36,799 nucleotides of DNA, taken from assembly GCA_964349835.1 (NCBI GenBank), contig CAYGID010000012.1, positions 1 to 36,799 on the forward strand. Direction: 5' to 3'. The notes beneath the pieces are model-generated. The model did no database searches. It was given only the letters and a program-made list of their open reading frames with translations, and was not told the origin of the DNA. The number at the start of each line of letters is the position of its first letter. Position 1 is the first letter of the stretch. A program made the position numbers and the translations under genes. This document shows, piece by piece, positions 24,130-33,082 of the stretch. Origin of the DNA: JAQVSH01 sp964349835 (lineage in GTDB: Bacteria > Bacteroidota > Bacteroidia > Bacteroidales > UBA4181).

Positions 24130-24585
24130 GTGGATACTTTAAGCTATAAAACTGTATCGCTCAACAAGGCTACTGCTCAAAAAGAGTGGATAGTGGTTGA
24201 TGCACAAAATCAGGTTGTTGGTCGTTTGTGCGCGCAAATCGCATTGGTATTGCGCGGAAAGCACAAACCCGGTTACACTCCCCACGTTGATTGTGGCGAC
24301 AATGTAATTGTAATCAACGCCGAAAAAGTACGTTTCACGGGTCACAAAATGGAACAGAAAGTGTATGTAAGGCATACCGGCTATCCCGGTGGTCAGCGTT
24401 TTACCAAAGCTGGCGAACTGTTAGCCAAAAAGCCCATTGCAGTGGTAGAAAAAGCCGTTAAAGGCATGCTTCCCAAGAACCGCTTGGGCGCTGAGCTTTT
24501 CAGAAACCTCTTTGTATACCAAGGGAGCGAGCATCCCCATGCAGCACAACAACCCAAAGAAATCAATCTTAACGCAATCAGATAA
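24130..24585 (+). CDS. rplM: 50S ribosomal protein L13
   Basis: The 151-residue protein begins at a GTG codon with MDTLSYKTVSLNKATAQKEW, the usual Bacteroidales L13 N-terminus. It contains YTPHVDCGDNVIVINAEKV and VYVRHTGYPGGQR, all expected of L13. It is an early-assembly large-subunit protein. It heads an operon with rpsI 5 bases downstream and, further on, rpsB and tsf. The only Shine-Dalgarno-like bases are a weak AAGG touching the GTG. L13-S9 linkage is nearly universal in bacteria. Confidence 0.97.
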   Translation: MDTLSYKTVSLNKATAQKEWIVVDAQNQVVGRLCAQIALVLRGKHKPGYTPHVDCGDNVIVINAEKVRFTGHKMEQKVYVRHTGYPGGQRFTKAGELLAKKPIAVVEKAVKGMLPKNRLGAELFRNLFVYQGSEHPHAAQQPKEINLNAIR

Positions 24586-24590
24586 TTAGT

Positions 24591-24977
24591 ATGGAAATCA
24601 TCAACGCTATCGGAAGAAGAAAAGCTGCTGTTGCCCGCGTTTACGTAAGTGAAGGAAAGGGAAACATCACTATAAACAATAAGGATTTCAAGGTCTATTT
24701 CCCGATCGGCATCTTACAATCTGTTGTGGAACAACCTCTTAATCTGCTCGAGGTCAATGGCAAGTACGACATCAAGGCATCGCTCGACGGAGGTGGTTTT
24801 AAAGGGCAGGCCGAAGCGCTCCGCCTTGCGCTCTCTCGTGCTCTGGTTAAGATTGACGAAACCTGCAAACCTAAATTAAAAGCTGCCGGCCTGATGACCC
24901 GCGACCCGCGCGAAGTGGAAAGAAAGAAACCCGGCCAGCCCAAAGCTCGCAGAAGATTCCAGTTCAGCAAGCGTTAA
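24591..24977 (+). CDS. rpsI: 30S ribosomal protein S9
   Basis: The 128-residue protein has the S9 hallmarks: N-terminal INAIGRRKAAVARVYVSEG, central GGGFKGQAEALRLALSRAL, and the basic C-terminal tail ending RRRFQFSKR. That tail reaches toward the ribosomal P site, and the final SKR is conserved. The gene starts 5 bases after the rplM stop and is co-transcribed with it. The 103-base spacer to rpsB holds a candidate structured leader. Confidence 0.97.
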   Translation: MEIINAIGRRKAAVARVYVSEGKGNITINNKDFKVYFPIGILQSVVEQPLNLLEVNGKYDIKASLDGGGFKGQAEALRLALSRALVKIDETCKPKLKAAGLMTRDPREVERKKPGQPKARRRFQFSKR

Positions 24978-25014
24978 TTCTTCGGCTCTTATCCTCAATT
25001 ACTTTTTAATAATT

Positions 25015-25053
25015 GCCGGGACCCGCTCATGATTCGCAAGGTGGCTACCCGGC
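25015..25053 (+). promoter_or_regulatory. Possible structured leader of rpsB
   Basis: GCCGGG (25015-25020) pairs with CCCGGC (25048-25053), enclosing 27 bases that can fold further. It sits 28 bases before the rpsB ATG, and a near -7 box TACTTTTT (25000-25007) could start an rpsB-specific transcript. Ribosomal-protein operons often carry autoregulatory leaders; this one is inferred only from the stem and its position. Confidence 0.35.
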
Positions 25054-25080
25054 CATTGCAAACCGTTCACCCCAAAGACA

Positions 25081-25953
25081 ATGTCAAAAGTAACCGTAGA
25101 ACAAATGTTGGATGCCGGAGTACACTTCGGACATCTCAAACGCAAATGGAATCCCAAAATGGCTCCCTACATTTTTATGGAGCGTAACGGGATTCACATT
25201 ATCGACCTGCAAAAAACGCTGGTCAAACTCGACGAAGCCGCAGTGGCTATGCGTCAAATTGCCCGCTCAGGCAGAAAAATCCTTTTTGTTGCCACAAAAA
25301 AGCAAGCAAAGGATATTGTAGCCCAAATGGTTAGCGAGATCAATATGCCGTATGTAACGGAGCGTTGGCCCGGTGGAATGTTAACCAACTTCCCCACTAT
25401 CCGGAAGGCTGTAAAGAAGATGGGTACCATCGACAAGATGGCTACCGACGGCACCTTCGAAAACATGTCGAAAAGGGAACGTCTCCAAATTACCCGTCAG
25501 CGCCAGAAGCTCGAAAAGAACCTCGGTAGCATTGCCGACCTGTCGCGTCTCCCTGCAGCGCTCTTTGTAATTGACATTGCAAAAGAGAATATCGCTGTTC
25601 GTGAAGCACGTCGCCTGAATATTCCTGTTTTCGGAATTGTCGACACCAATGCCGATCCCGATTTGGTTGACTTCCCGATTCCTGCTAACGACGACGCTTC
25701 AAATTCCATTGCTGTGATCATGGGTGCTGTAGTTGAGTCCATCAAAGAGGGGCTGGGCGAACGCAAACTGGAACGCGAGAAAGAAGAGCAGAAGGCTGAA
25801 GCCGCAAGACCCGAAAAAACTCGTGCAAGAAAGAATTCGTCGAAATCAGTTCTTTCGGACGAAGAGGAAGAACTTCCGGTAGCTGCCAAGGTTCAGCCTC
25901 CTGTTGCCGGCAAAAAACCTTTACAGAAAAAGGTTAGACAAGAAGAGGATTGA
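25081..25953 (+). CDS. rpsB: 30S ribosomal protein S2 with a charged C-terminal extension
   Basis: The 290-residue protein contains the S2 core: MLDAGVHFGHLKRKWNPKM, MERNGIHIIDLQKTL, TERWPGGMLTNFPTIRKAV and GIVDTNADPDLVDFPIPAND. The core ends near residue 235; the remainder is a low-complexity charged tail (Lys/Arg/Glu/Ala/Pro) with DEEEELPV. Such extensions vary widely among Bacteroidetes. S2 binds the 30S platform and S1. It is followed 27 bases later by tsf, the classic rpsB-tsf pair. Confidence 0.97.
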   Translation: MSKVTVEQMLDAGVHFGHLKRKWNPKMAPYIFMERNGIHIIDLQKTLVKLDEAAVAMRQIARSGRKILFVATKKQAKDIVAQMVSEINMPYVTERWPGGMLTNFPTIRKAVKKMGTIDKMATDGTFENMSKRERLQITRQRQKLEKNLGSIADLSRLPAALFVIDIAKENIAVREARRLNIPVFGIVDTNADPDLVDFPIPANDDASNSIAVIMGAVVESIKEGLGERKLEREKEEQKAEAARPEKTRARKNSSKSVLSDEEEELPVAAKVQPPVAGKKPLQKKVRQEED

Positions 25954-25980
25954 TTCTCGTTACTCAAAAAGATAAAGATT

Positions 25981-26820
25981 ATGGCTATTAGCGCAGCGGA
26001 AGTTGCAAAACTTAGAAAAATGACCGGAGCCGGCATGATGGATTGCAAAAAGGCTCTGGAGGAGACCGATGGCGATTACGAAAAAGCTATTGAATTCATC
26101 CGTAAAAAAGGACAGTTGGTTGCCAGCAAGCGTGCCGACCGGGAAGCTTCGGAAGGTTGTGTACTTTCGGGCATAACGCAAGATGGAAAATTGGGTGCAG
26201 TAGTGGTATTGAACTGCGAAACCGACTTTGTTGCAAAGAATGAGGATTTCGTAAAGTTCACCCAGGGAATTCTCGATGTGGCCCTGGCCTCCAAACCTGC
26301 CGATATGGAAGCCCTCCAACAGCTTTCTGTAAATGGCACCTCCATTACCAACGGCATTAACGATCGTTTGGCCGCCATCGGCGAAAAGATAGAGCTATCC
26401 TATTTCGGCACATTAGAAGCCGAACAGGTGGTTGCATACATCCACCCCGGAAACAAGCTTGCCTGTCTGGTAGGTTTCAACCAGGTGCTTAACAACCTCC
26501 AAACCGGGAAAGATGTGGCCATGCAAGTAGCAGCCATGAACCCCGTAGCCGTTAGCAAAGAGTCGGTACCCCTCTCCGTAGTTGAGAAAGAGAAGGAGAT
26601 TGCCTTGGAACAAACAAAAAATGACCCCAGAAATCAGGGAAAACCCGAAATAATTGTCAGCAGAATTGCCGAAGGGAAACTGGAAAAATTCTTCAAAGAC
26701 AGTACGCTTATGAGCCAGGAGTTTATCAAAGACTCCAAGCAGACGGTTGCTCAGTACCTCGAGTCGGCCCAAAAGGGTTTGGTCGTATCGAAGTTTATCC
26801 GCCAGCAATTGGGCGAATAG
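25981..26820 (+). CDS. tsf: Elongation factor Ts
   Basis: The 279-residue protein has the N-terminal UBA-like segment with KMTGAGMMDCKKALEETDGD and the core motif LNCETDFVAKNEDFVKF, whose TDFV contacts EF-Tu to release GDP. The C-terminal part (SLMSQEFIKDSKQTVAQYLE-like ending, here with STLMSQEFIKDS) is also typical. It lies 27 bases after rpsB and ends at a strong terminator (26849-26877), which closes the rplM-rpsI-rpsB-tsf operon. Confidence 0.97.
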   Translation: MAISAAEVAKLRKMTGAGMMDCKKALEETDGDYEKAIEFIRKKGQLVASKRADREASEGCVLSGITQDGKLGAVVVLNCETDFVAKNEDFVKFTQGILDVALASKPADMEALQQLSVNGTSITNGINDRLAAIGEKIELSYFGTLEAEQVVAYIHPGNKLACLVGFNQVLNNLQTGKDVAMQVAAMNPVAVSKESVPLSVVEKEKEIALEQTKNDPRNQGKPEIIVSRIAEGKLEKFFKDSTLMSQEFIKDSKQTVAQYLESAQKGLVVSKFIRQQLGE

Positions 26821-26848
26821 TCGGTTTCCATCCCATTTTGTAGCATAA

Positions 26849-26877
26849 AAGGTGTCCCGTTCCGGGGCACCTTTTTT
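26849..26877 (+). terminator. Rho-independent terminator after tsf
   Basis: An 11-base stem (26849-26859 with 26863-26873, one G-U pair) with a 3-base loop is followed by a run of T. It ends 57 bases after the tsf stop and separates the ribosomal operon from pyrH. Confidence 0.85.
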
Positions 26878-26958
26878 ATTTCGTTGCCGGCCTAAGAGAC
26901 CTGTCACAGAAATCTTCTAAGAAAAGTTTACTAACTTTACGGCATAACAACCCAATTT

Positions 26959-26999
26959 ATGAATCCCCATGCTATCACCGAACAACAAACTATTCGGAC

Positions 27000-27003
<4 letters not shown>
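26959..27003 (+). other. Short upstream reading frame overlapping the pyrH start
   Basis: ATG at 26959 opens a 14-codon frame, MNPHAITEQQTIRT, whose TGA (27001-27003) overlaps the pyrH ATG (27000-27002) in an ATGA junction. A near -7 box TAACTTTA (26932-26939) would put it inside the pyrH transcript. Whether it is translated is unknown; it could couple translation into pyrH. Confidence 0.35.
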
Positions 27004-27707
<704 letters not shown>

Positions 27708-27724
27708 CTACCGGGTAAATTTCT

Positions 27725-27732
27725 TATTTTTG
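27725..27732 (+). promoter_or_regulatory. Candidate -7 box of frr
   Basis: TATTTTTG is an exact TAnnTTTG match, 25 bases before the frr ATG at 27758. It would allow frr to be transcribed independently of pyrH. The -33 region has no clean TTTG. Confidence 0.45.
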
Positions 27733-27757
27733 TGCAAACCGTTCAAACATAGAATCC

Positions 27758-28321
27758 ATGACCGAAGAAGTTGCGCTCTACTACGAGGATGCAGAAGAAA
27801 GAATGAAAAAGGCCGTCGACTTTTTGGCGGCCGAACTGGCAAAACTGCGGGCAGGTAAAGCATCGACCGCCATACTCGACGGAATTGTTGTTGATTATTA
27901 CGGTTCGACCACGGCGCTAAGCCAGGTGGCTAACCTCAATACCCCCGACGCCCGTACTATTGTCATTCAACCTTGGGAAAAAAAGATGATTCCGGCCATC
28001 GAAAAAGCCATATTTGCGGCCAATATCGGGATCACGCCCATGAATAACGGGGAGATAGTCAGGTTGTCGGTTCCTCCCCTTACCGAAGAGAGAAGAAAGG
28101 GTCTGGTAAAACAGGCAAAGGGCGAAAGCGAAGTGGCACGCGTATCGCTCCGCAATACCCGCAGGGAGACCATCGAGATCTACAAGAAGATGCTAAAACA
28201 GGGGCTATCCGAAGATTTAGAAAAGGATGCATCGGCACGAATCGACAAACTGACCGAAACCTACTCCAAGAAGATCGAAGAAGTTTTAGCAAAAAAAGAG
28301 GAAGAAATCATGACCATCTAA
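27758..28321 (+). CDS. frr: Ribosome recycling factor
   Basis: The 187-residue length is standard. The sequence contains the RRF landmarks ELAKLRAGKASTAILDGIVV, YYGSTTALSQVANLNTPDAR, and the C-terminal helices with VRLSVPPLTEERRKGLVKQA and VARVSLRNTRRETIE. With EF-G it splits post-termination ribosomes. It lies after pyrH and 26 bases before lgt, so frr-lgt may share a transcript. Confidence 0.97.
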   Translation: MTEEVALYYEDAEERMKKAVDFLAAELAKLRAGKASTAILDGIVVDYYGSTTALSQVANLNTPDARTIVIQPWEKKMIPAIEKAIFAANIGITPMNNGEIVRLSVPPLTEERRKGLVKQAKGESEVARVSLRNTRRETIEIYKKMLKQGLSEDLEKDASARIDKLTETYSKKIEEVLAKKEEEIMTI

Positions 28322-28347
28322 GTACGATGGTATCTAATTAAGCAACT

Positions 28348-29199
28348 ATGGACCTCCTTTCGATTGTGTGGAATGCCGACCCGAACATGCTCACTTTAGG
28401 GCCTTTAACCATAAGATGGTATGGCATTTTGTTTGCCTCCTCCTTCTTTTTCGGATATCTCCTATTTGTCAGATTTTTTAGGTGGGAAAACATTCCGATC
28501 GAGGAGTTGGATTCACTAACCGGCTACATGGCCATTGGAACCGTTGCCGGAGCCCGTCTGGGCCACTGCTTCTTTTACGAGCCGGCCTTTTACCTCCAGA
28601 ATCCGCTAGAGGTGCTTAAGGTTTGGCACGGAGGGTTGGCCAGCCACGGAGCCGCCATTGGCATTCTTCTTGCCCTTTGGCTCTTCTCTCGCAAATTCGG
28701 AAGGCCCTATTTATGGGTTGTCGACAGAATCGTGATTGTGGTAGCTCTCTCCGGTTTTTTTATTCGCTGGGGAAATTTCATGAACTCCGAAATCTACGGC
28801 CGCGAAACTACCCTCCCTTGGGGAACCATTTTTGAGAGGGCAGGCGAAGTGTTGCCTAAACACCCTACACAGATTTACGAGGCACTCGCCTATCTCTCCA
28901 TCTTTTTCGGGTTATTCCTGCTCTACCGCATCAAACAGTACAGACCCCCGCACGGGCTTCTGTTCGGGCTATTCCTTGCTGCAGTGTTCGGCTTCCGTTT
29001 TCTGGTGGAGTTTATAAAAGAACCTCAGGTTGCGTTCGAAGAGTCGATGGTGCTGAATATGGGGCAGATTTTGAGTATACCCTTTGTTTTGGCAGGAGTC
29101 GGGTTAATGGCTTACGCACTCACCCATCGGCAAAAGACCGAACCTGTAGTGCTTTCGCAGGTTCATACCCTAAATAAAAGAGGACGGAAGGTCAATTGA
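28348..29199 (+). CDS. lgt: Prolipoprotein diacylglyceryl transferase
   Basis: The 283-residue polytopic membrane protein has the Lgt signatures: HGGLASHGAAIG near residue 94, FFIRWGNFMNSEIYGRE near residue 137 (its arginine and asparagines are in the catalytic site), and HPTQIYEALAYL. Hydrophobic segments recur through the sequence. It attaches diacylglycerol to the lipobox cysteine of lipoproteins, including the lipoproteins encoded in this window. The gene follows frr closely and converges on the MltF-like gene with an 8-base overlap of 3' ends. Confidence 0.95.
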   Translation: MDLLSIVWNADPNMLTLGPLTIRWYGILFASSFFFGYLLFVRFFRWENIPIEELDSLTGYMAIGTVAGARLGHCFFYEPAFYLQNPLEVLKVWHGGLASHGAAIGILLALWLFSRKFGRPYLWVVDRIVIVVALSGFFIRWGNFMNSEIYGRETTLPWGTIFERAGEVLPKHPTQIYEALAYLSIFFGLFLLYRIKQYRPPHGLLFGLFLAAVFGFRFLVEFIKEPQVAFEESMVLNMGQILSIPFVLAGVGLMAYALTHRQKTEPVVLSQVHTLNKRGRKVN

Positions 29200-30604
29200 G
29201 GCTAAGAGGAACCGTATTCCGGTAGTGCGAATAGAGATTCATCACATTACGCACAAAGGCTCGGGTCTCGCCCGAACGGAAAGAGCCAAACTTCACAATA
29301 TCCGTACCGTAATGCACATCGGGGCGCATTGATGCCATACAGAGATCAACGCTACCATCCCACACGCCCCGGTTCAGTCGGAACTTATCGGCAACCCGCA
29401 TCGCATCCTGCACATGTGCATACCCTCCATTGTATGCGGCCGCAATAAACTTGAGCCGCTCCAATGTATCGGGAACCGCCAGGCGAAGCATCTTGTCTAA
29501 ATATTCCATCACCCTTAGCCCCGATAGAATCTGAGCCGATGGGGTAGTTTCTGTAATACCGAACCTTCGGGCCGTAGCGGGGAGCACCTGCATCAAACCA
29601 AATGCCCCTTGCGATGAGAACAAACCAGGCTGAAAGCGCGATTCATGATACATCACAGCCGCCGTAAAACGCCAGTCGAAGCCCAACTCGCGACTATATT
29701 TGCGAATCAGCTCATCGTAAGGCGAAATCTTGAACACTCCCGATGCCGAGGATACAGCGTGAAACTCCTTTAGCCGGTAGGCCAGTGCGCTTTCGTTATG
29801 ATACCTTTCGTAAATCAGCGCAAAACGGGCCGATTGCCGAAACTCAGCAAGCCATTCGTTTAACTGCTTCAGCAAAAACTGATCCGACCGCCTCAGCACC
29901 CACGCCTGCAGATCGTGGCTGTAGCTCACCCACGGAATGATCTCCAGAGCCGGTTTGCCCGGTAGCAAAGAACGGGCCCGGTAGGCATCGCAAACCAGAA
30001 AGTCAATCTCGCCGCGTTCCAGTGCAGCTACTCCCTTTAACAGGGTAAAGGTATCCGACGAAATTACCGTAAGGGTTGGAGCAAAAGAGCGCAAAAACGA
30101 CTCTATTGAGGAACCGGTTTGCACAGCGGCCAGCTTTCCGTCGTAATGTCCTTGACAAAAACGGGTTACGTCGGTCTCCCCCCTCCTCTGCAGTAGCACC
30201 TGCCGATTACGACTCAAGGCATCGGTGTAGGTTAATCTATCGGAAAAGAGATCGGCCGACATCATGCCCGTAGCAATCAGATCGACCTCACCACTAAGCA
30301 GCTGTGCAACATTGTCGGCCACAGAACGATTCACCACCCATTCGAGGCGATAACCCGACTCTTCGGCAAAAGCCTCCAACAACTCATACTGGTAACCCAT
30401 AGGGTTTCCCTGCTGCTGAAAATAATCGATCATGTTGTGGCGGGTTGCCACCACCAGTTTGGTGCCCGAAAAGAGGGGCTCCCCCTCGTGCATCGAAGAG
30501 GCAACGGGCCGCCATTGGCAGGCCGAAATCAGCACAATGAAGAGGGCAAATCGCGGAATCCAACAGAAAAAATGTGGGAATCGAACACTATTTCCTACAC
30601 GCAT
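29192..30604 (-). CDS. mltF: MltF-like lytic transglycosylase lipoprotein
   Basis: From the ATG at 30604 the protein is 470 residues. A lipoprotein signal ends in LFIVLISAC. A periplasmic substrate-binding domain (SBP_bac_3) occupies about residues 45-275, with GYQYELLEAFAEESGYRLEW and DLIATGMM. A C-terminal SLT transglycosylase domain follows, with the catalytic glutamate in AAVMYHESRFQPGLFSSQG, then GAFGLMQVLPATARRFG and FIAAAYNGGYAHVQDAMR. This is the MltF layout: binding domain plus transglycosylase that cuts peptidoglycan. A TTG eight codons earlier (30628) could extend the frame but adds nothing family-like. The 3' end overlaps lgt on the opposite strand. Confidence 0.93.
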   Translation of the reverse strand: MRVGNSVRFPHFFCWIPRFALFIVLISACQWRPVASSMHEGEPLFSGTKLVVATRHNMIDYFQQQGNPMGYQYELLEAFAEESGYRLEWVVNRSVADNVAQLLSGEVDLIATGMMSADLFSDRLTYTDALSRNRQVLLQRRGETDVTRFCQGHYDGKLAAVQTGSSIESFLRSFAPTLTVISSDTFTLLKGVAALERGEIDFLVCDAYRARSLLPGKPALEIIPWVSYSHDLQAWVLRRSDQFLLKQLNEWLAEFRQSARFALIYERYHNESALAYRLKEFHAVSSASGVFKISPYDELIRKYSRELGFDWRFTAAVMYHESRFQPGLFSSQGAFGLMQVLPATARRFGITETTPSAQILSGLRVMEYLDKMLRLAVPDTLERLKFIAAAYNGGYAHVQDAMRVADKFRLNRGVWDGSVDLCMASMRPDVHYGTDIVKFGSFRSGETRAFVRNVMNLYSHYRNTVPLSLN

Positions 30605-30689
30605 GCGTTGTAGATGCTTGATTAACAAGATATAGGAACCCGACTTACAAATAACATGCCAATAGTCGGAAACCTATGGATTCCCTGTA

Positions 30690-30745
30690 ACCGTCGAAGG
30701 CGTTTCGGAGGCCCGTGTTGCCGAAATCGCTGTTTACCAGACGGT
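30690..30745 (-). repeat. Nested inverted repeats immediately after the subunit K stop
   Basis: ACCGTC (30690-30695) pairs with GACGGT (30740-30745), and inside it TTTCGG (30703-30708) pairs with CCGAAA (30721-30726). The outer arm ends 1 base from the ntpK stop. There is no T-run, so it is not a standard terminator. Confidence 0.4.
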
Positions 30746-30746
30746 G

Positions 30747-31193
30747 TTAGAAAGAGCTGATTACAAGGAAGACGGCAGCCAGCGCCACGATAGCATACAA
30801 CTCGGGAAACACTGCCAGAATCATTGTATTACCAAAAACATCACTTCCATTACCGATGGCTACCACGCCATTGGCACAAACCTGTCCCTGCCTGATGGCC
30901 GAAAAGAGGCTCACTAACCCCAAAACAAGGCCTGAGGCAAAAAGAGCCACACCATGAATCCAGGTAATCTCCGGAACCAAAAAGGGCTGAACCATAAAAA
31001 AACCGGCAAAACCATAGAGACCCTGTGTTCCGGGCAATGCTGTAAGTACCAGAAAATTACCAAACGCATCGGGTGCCTTCTTCAACGCCCCGACAGTCGC
31101 ATTTCCTACAAGCGAAACACCGTAGGCGCTTCCAATCCCGCTCAAAAACAGCATAAAAGCAACGCCCAAATAAGCAAATAAAATAGGTAACAT
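30747..31193 (-). CDS. ntpK: V-type ATP synthase subunit K (rotor ring)
   Basis: The 148-residue protein has four membrane helices arranged as two hairpins, the duplicated V-type rotor subunit. The first hairpin ends in ALPGTQGLYGF; the second includes AIRQGQVCANG and VFPELYAI, with the ion-carrying glutamate at residue 131. L53, T56, Q57, Q102 and E131 line up with the five Na+ ligands of Enterococcus hirae NtpK (61, 64, 65, 110, 139) at a constant offset of eight, so sodium coupling is likely. It is the last gene of the A-B-D-I-K operon, and a strong AAGGAGG precedes its ATG by six bases. Confidence 0.93.
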   Translation of the reverse strand: MLPILFAYLGVAFMLFLSGIGSAYGVSLVGNATVGALKKAPDAFGNFLVLTALPGTQGLYGFAGFFMVQPFLVPEITWIHGVALFASGLVLGLVSLFSAIRQGQVCANGVVAIGNGSDVFGNTMILAVFPELYAIVALAAVFLVISSF

Positions 31194-31199
31194 AGTTTT

Positions 31200-31206
31200 C
31201 CTCCTT
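31200..31206 (-). promoter_or_regulatory. Strong Shine-Dalgarno sequence of subunit K
   Basis: The minus strand reads AAGGAGG then AAAACT and ATG (31193), an ideal Shine-Dalgarno with a six-base spacer. Few other genes in the window have one, and rotor subunits must be made in excess over other V-ATPase subunits. Confidence 0.7.
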
Positions 31207-31270
31207 AAGTAATGATAGTGATTAGTATGCCAATAATTAAACCATTTGATAAAAAAACCCCCAATCGGCG

Positions 31271-33082
31271 CTAACGAGCCCGCTTCGAAAAGGGTTGATA
31301 CATTTTTCCTCCACCCGAGAATCCGGCGTTTTTATAGAACTCCACAAAAGTGAGTCGCATGGGGTGTACCAGCGACCCGAGTGCATTCATGAAGAGATTG
31401 AGCGAATGGCCGAATATCAGGATCAGAAAGGTAACAATCCACCCCAAAACCGGAATATCGGGACTCAAGCCAAAAGCCAGGCTGTTGAATACACCACCGA
31501 GCACGCCTCCCGAAAGGTTCAGGGCAAAGAGTCGTATATACGAAAGCACATCGCCCAGCAGACCTGTTGCCATGTTGTAAGAATCCCAAACCCCGGTGCC
31601 CAAATTCAGAAAGACATTTTTACCCGGCGAGTTAAAGAAGAAGATGCCAATGCCACACAACCCAATAATTACCTGATGAAGTGTACTAAAGAGTACCACT
31701 CCCCTGACGGGCACCAACGACAAACCGTAAAACGACAGAATACTGAGAAAGAGCACTAGCCAACTTAAAGGCGAAATGGCCGCACGAAAACCCTGCTGAT
31801 AGATAAGGTTTGCAACCTTCACCCCCATTCCAAACAGAATCTGTATCACACCCAGACCCAACGCCAGATAGAAGAGGTTGCTGTCGGTGAGGAAGAAACG
31901 ATTAAGCCCTTCGAAGGGGGCAAAAGTTCCCAGTTTCATTCCAAACACCGAACCGGTGAGCAGAGAAAAAAGAAAAGTGCCAACCCCCAGCACCTTGAGC
32001 AGGTCCATGATGGGTTTCCATTGATCGGGTACCCTCCGCTTGCCCAAATACCCCGCCAGGATGAGCAAAAGGCCGTAACCGGCATCTCCGAGGCAAAAGC
32101 CAAAAAACATCATGAAGAAGGGGGCAAAGAGGGCTGTCAGGTCGAGCTCCTGATAGAGCGGCAGACGGTAGAGTTTGGCAATGGGTTCGAAGAGCCGGGA
32201 GAATCTGCCGTTTTTGAGCAAGACAGGAGCCGCATCCTTTCGCGTAGCCTTTTGTGACCAAAAAAAGACCGGATGCTCCGACAAGAACTGTTCGAACGAG
32301 GCTGTCTGATCAATAGGTACATACCCGTTAAAAACCGCAAGTTTTTCGCCCGCAGCCGAAGTTCCACTCTCCAGTTGAACCGCGAGATCCATTTGATCGT
32401 GGAGTCGATTTTTTTCGTCGTCTAAAACCGGCACAAAGTGTGTCAATTCAGAAAAACGCTGCGTAATCTCGCCCATCCGTTTCTGCTTCCATGCCAGTTC
32501 GGTAAGAATGCCCGAATAGGGAGCCCTTGGCGCTTTCCAGGAGGTAACCGGCAAGTGACTCATATCGGGAGCTTCGGGCGAAACAGCTACAAAGAAGAGC
32601 TCTTTCGCCGACCTCGACACCTCGAAAAAGGGTTGATCCGAAGCCAGAATCTCGTCGGCACGGGCAACCGGAGCCGAATAGAAGTGCAATGTGAGCTCCA
32701 TGGCTTCTAACCGATCAAACAGATCCTTCGCGAAATCGCCCCAGGGATGAACCTCCCTCAACTCCTTGTTTAACCGGGTCAACTCGCCCTCAACCTGCTC
32801 CTTTTCGGCCTTCAGCGATTCTATCTCCCACAGAATAGCCAAAGGATCGATACTTTTTCGCTCCTTCAGGCCTTCGCTCCCCGAAGGGATCTTATAGAAC
32901 GACAAAGATTGCAGAGCCTGCGTCAGGCGCCGGAGATTCCGGAATGATTCCTGCTCAGCCTCTCCCTGAACCCTTTGCGAACGAACCAGATCGACCACCC
33001 CCAACTCCTGCAGATACTGCAGGAACGCGGCGGCATCACCGTCGTACATCAGGATGGTATATCGCATCATCGGAACAATCAT
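31271..33082 (-). CDS. ntpI: V-type ATP synthase subunit I (membrane stator)
   Basis: The 603-residue protein has a soluble N-terminal half rich in charged helices (coiled coil about residues 90-115) and a C-terminal half with several membrane segments, as in bacterial I/a subunits. Signatures include the family-like start MIVPMMRYTILM, the stretch FGFCLGDAGYGLLLILAG, and DVLSYIRLFALNLSGGVLGG, whose arginine is the expected partner of the rotor glutamate. Its ATG overlaps the subunit D stop (ATGA, 33082-33079). Subunit K follows after 77 bases. Confidence 0.92.
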   Translation of the reverse strand: MIVPMMRYTILMYDGDAAAFLQYLQELGVVDLVRSQRVQGEAEQESFRNLRRLTQALQSLSFYKIPSGSEGLKERKSIDPLAILWEIESLKAEKEQVEGELTRLNKELREVHPWGDFAKDLFDRLEAMELTLHFYSAPVARADEILASDQPFFEVSRSAKELFFVAVSPEAPDMSHLPVTSWKAPRAPYSGILTELAWKQKRMGEITQRFSELTHFVPVLDDEKNRLHDQMDLAVQLESGTSAAGEKLAVFNGYVPIDQTASFEQFLSEHPVFFWSQKATRKDAAPVLLKNGRFSRLFEPIAKLYRLPLYQELDLTALFAPFFMMFFGFCLGDAGYGLLLILAGYLGKRRVPDQWKPIMDLLKVLGVGTFLFSLLTGSVFGMKLGTFAPFEGLNRFFLTDSNLFYLALGLGVIQILFGMGVKVANLIYQQGFRAAISPLSWLVLFLSILSFYGLSLVPVRGVVLFSTLHQVIIGLCGIGIFFFNSPGKNVFLNLGTGVWDSYNMATGLLGDVLSYIRLFALNLSGGVLGGVFNSLAFGLSPDIPVLGWIVTFLILIFGHSLNLFMNALGSLVHPMRLTFVEFYKNAGFSGGGKMYQPFSKRAR

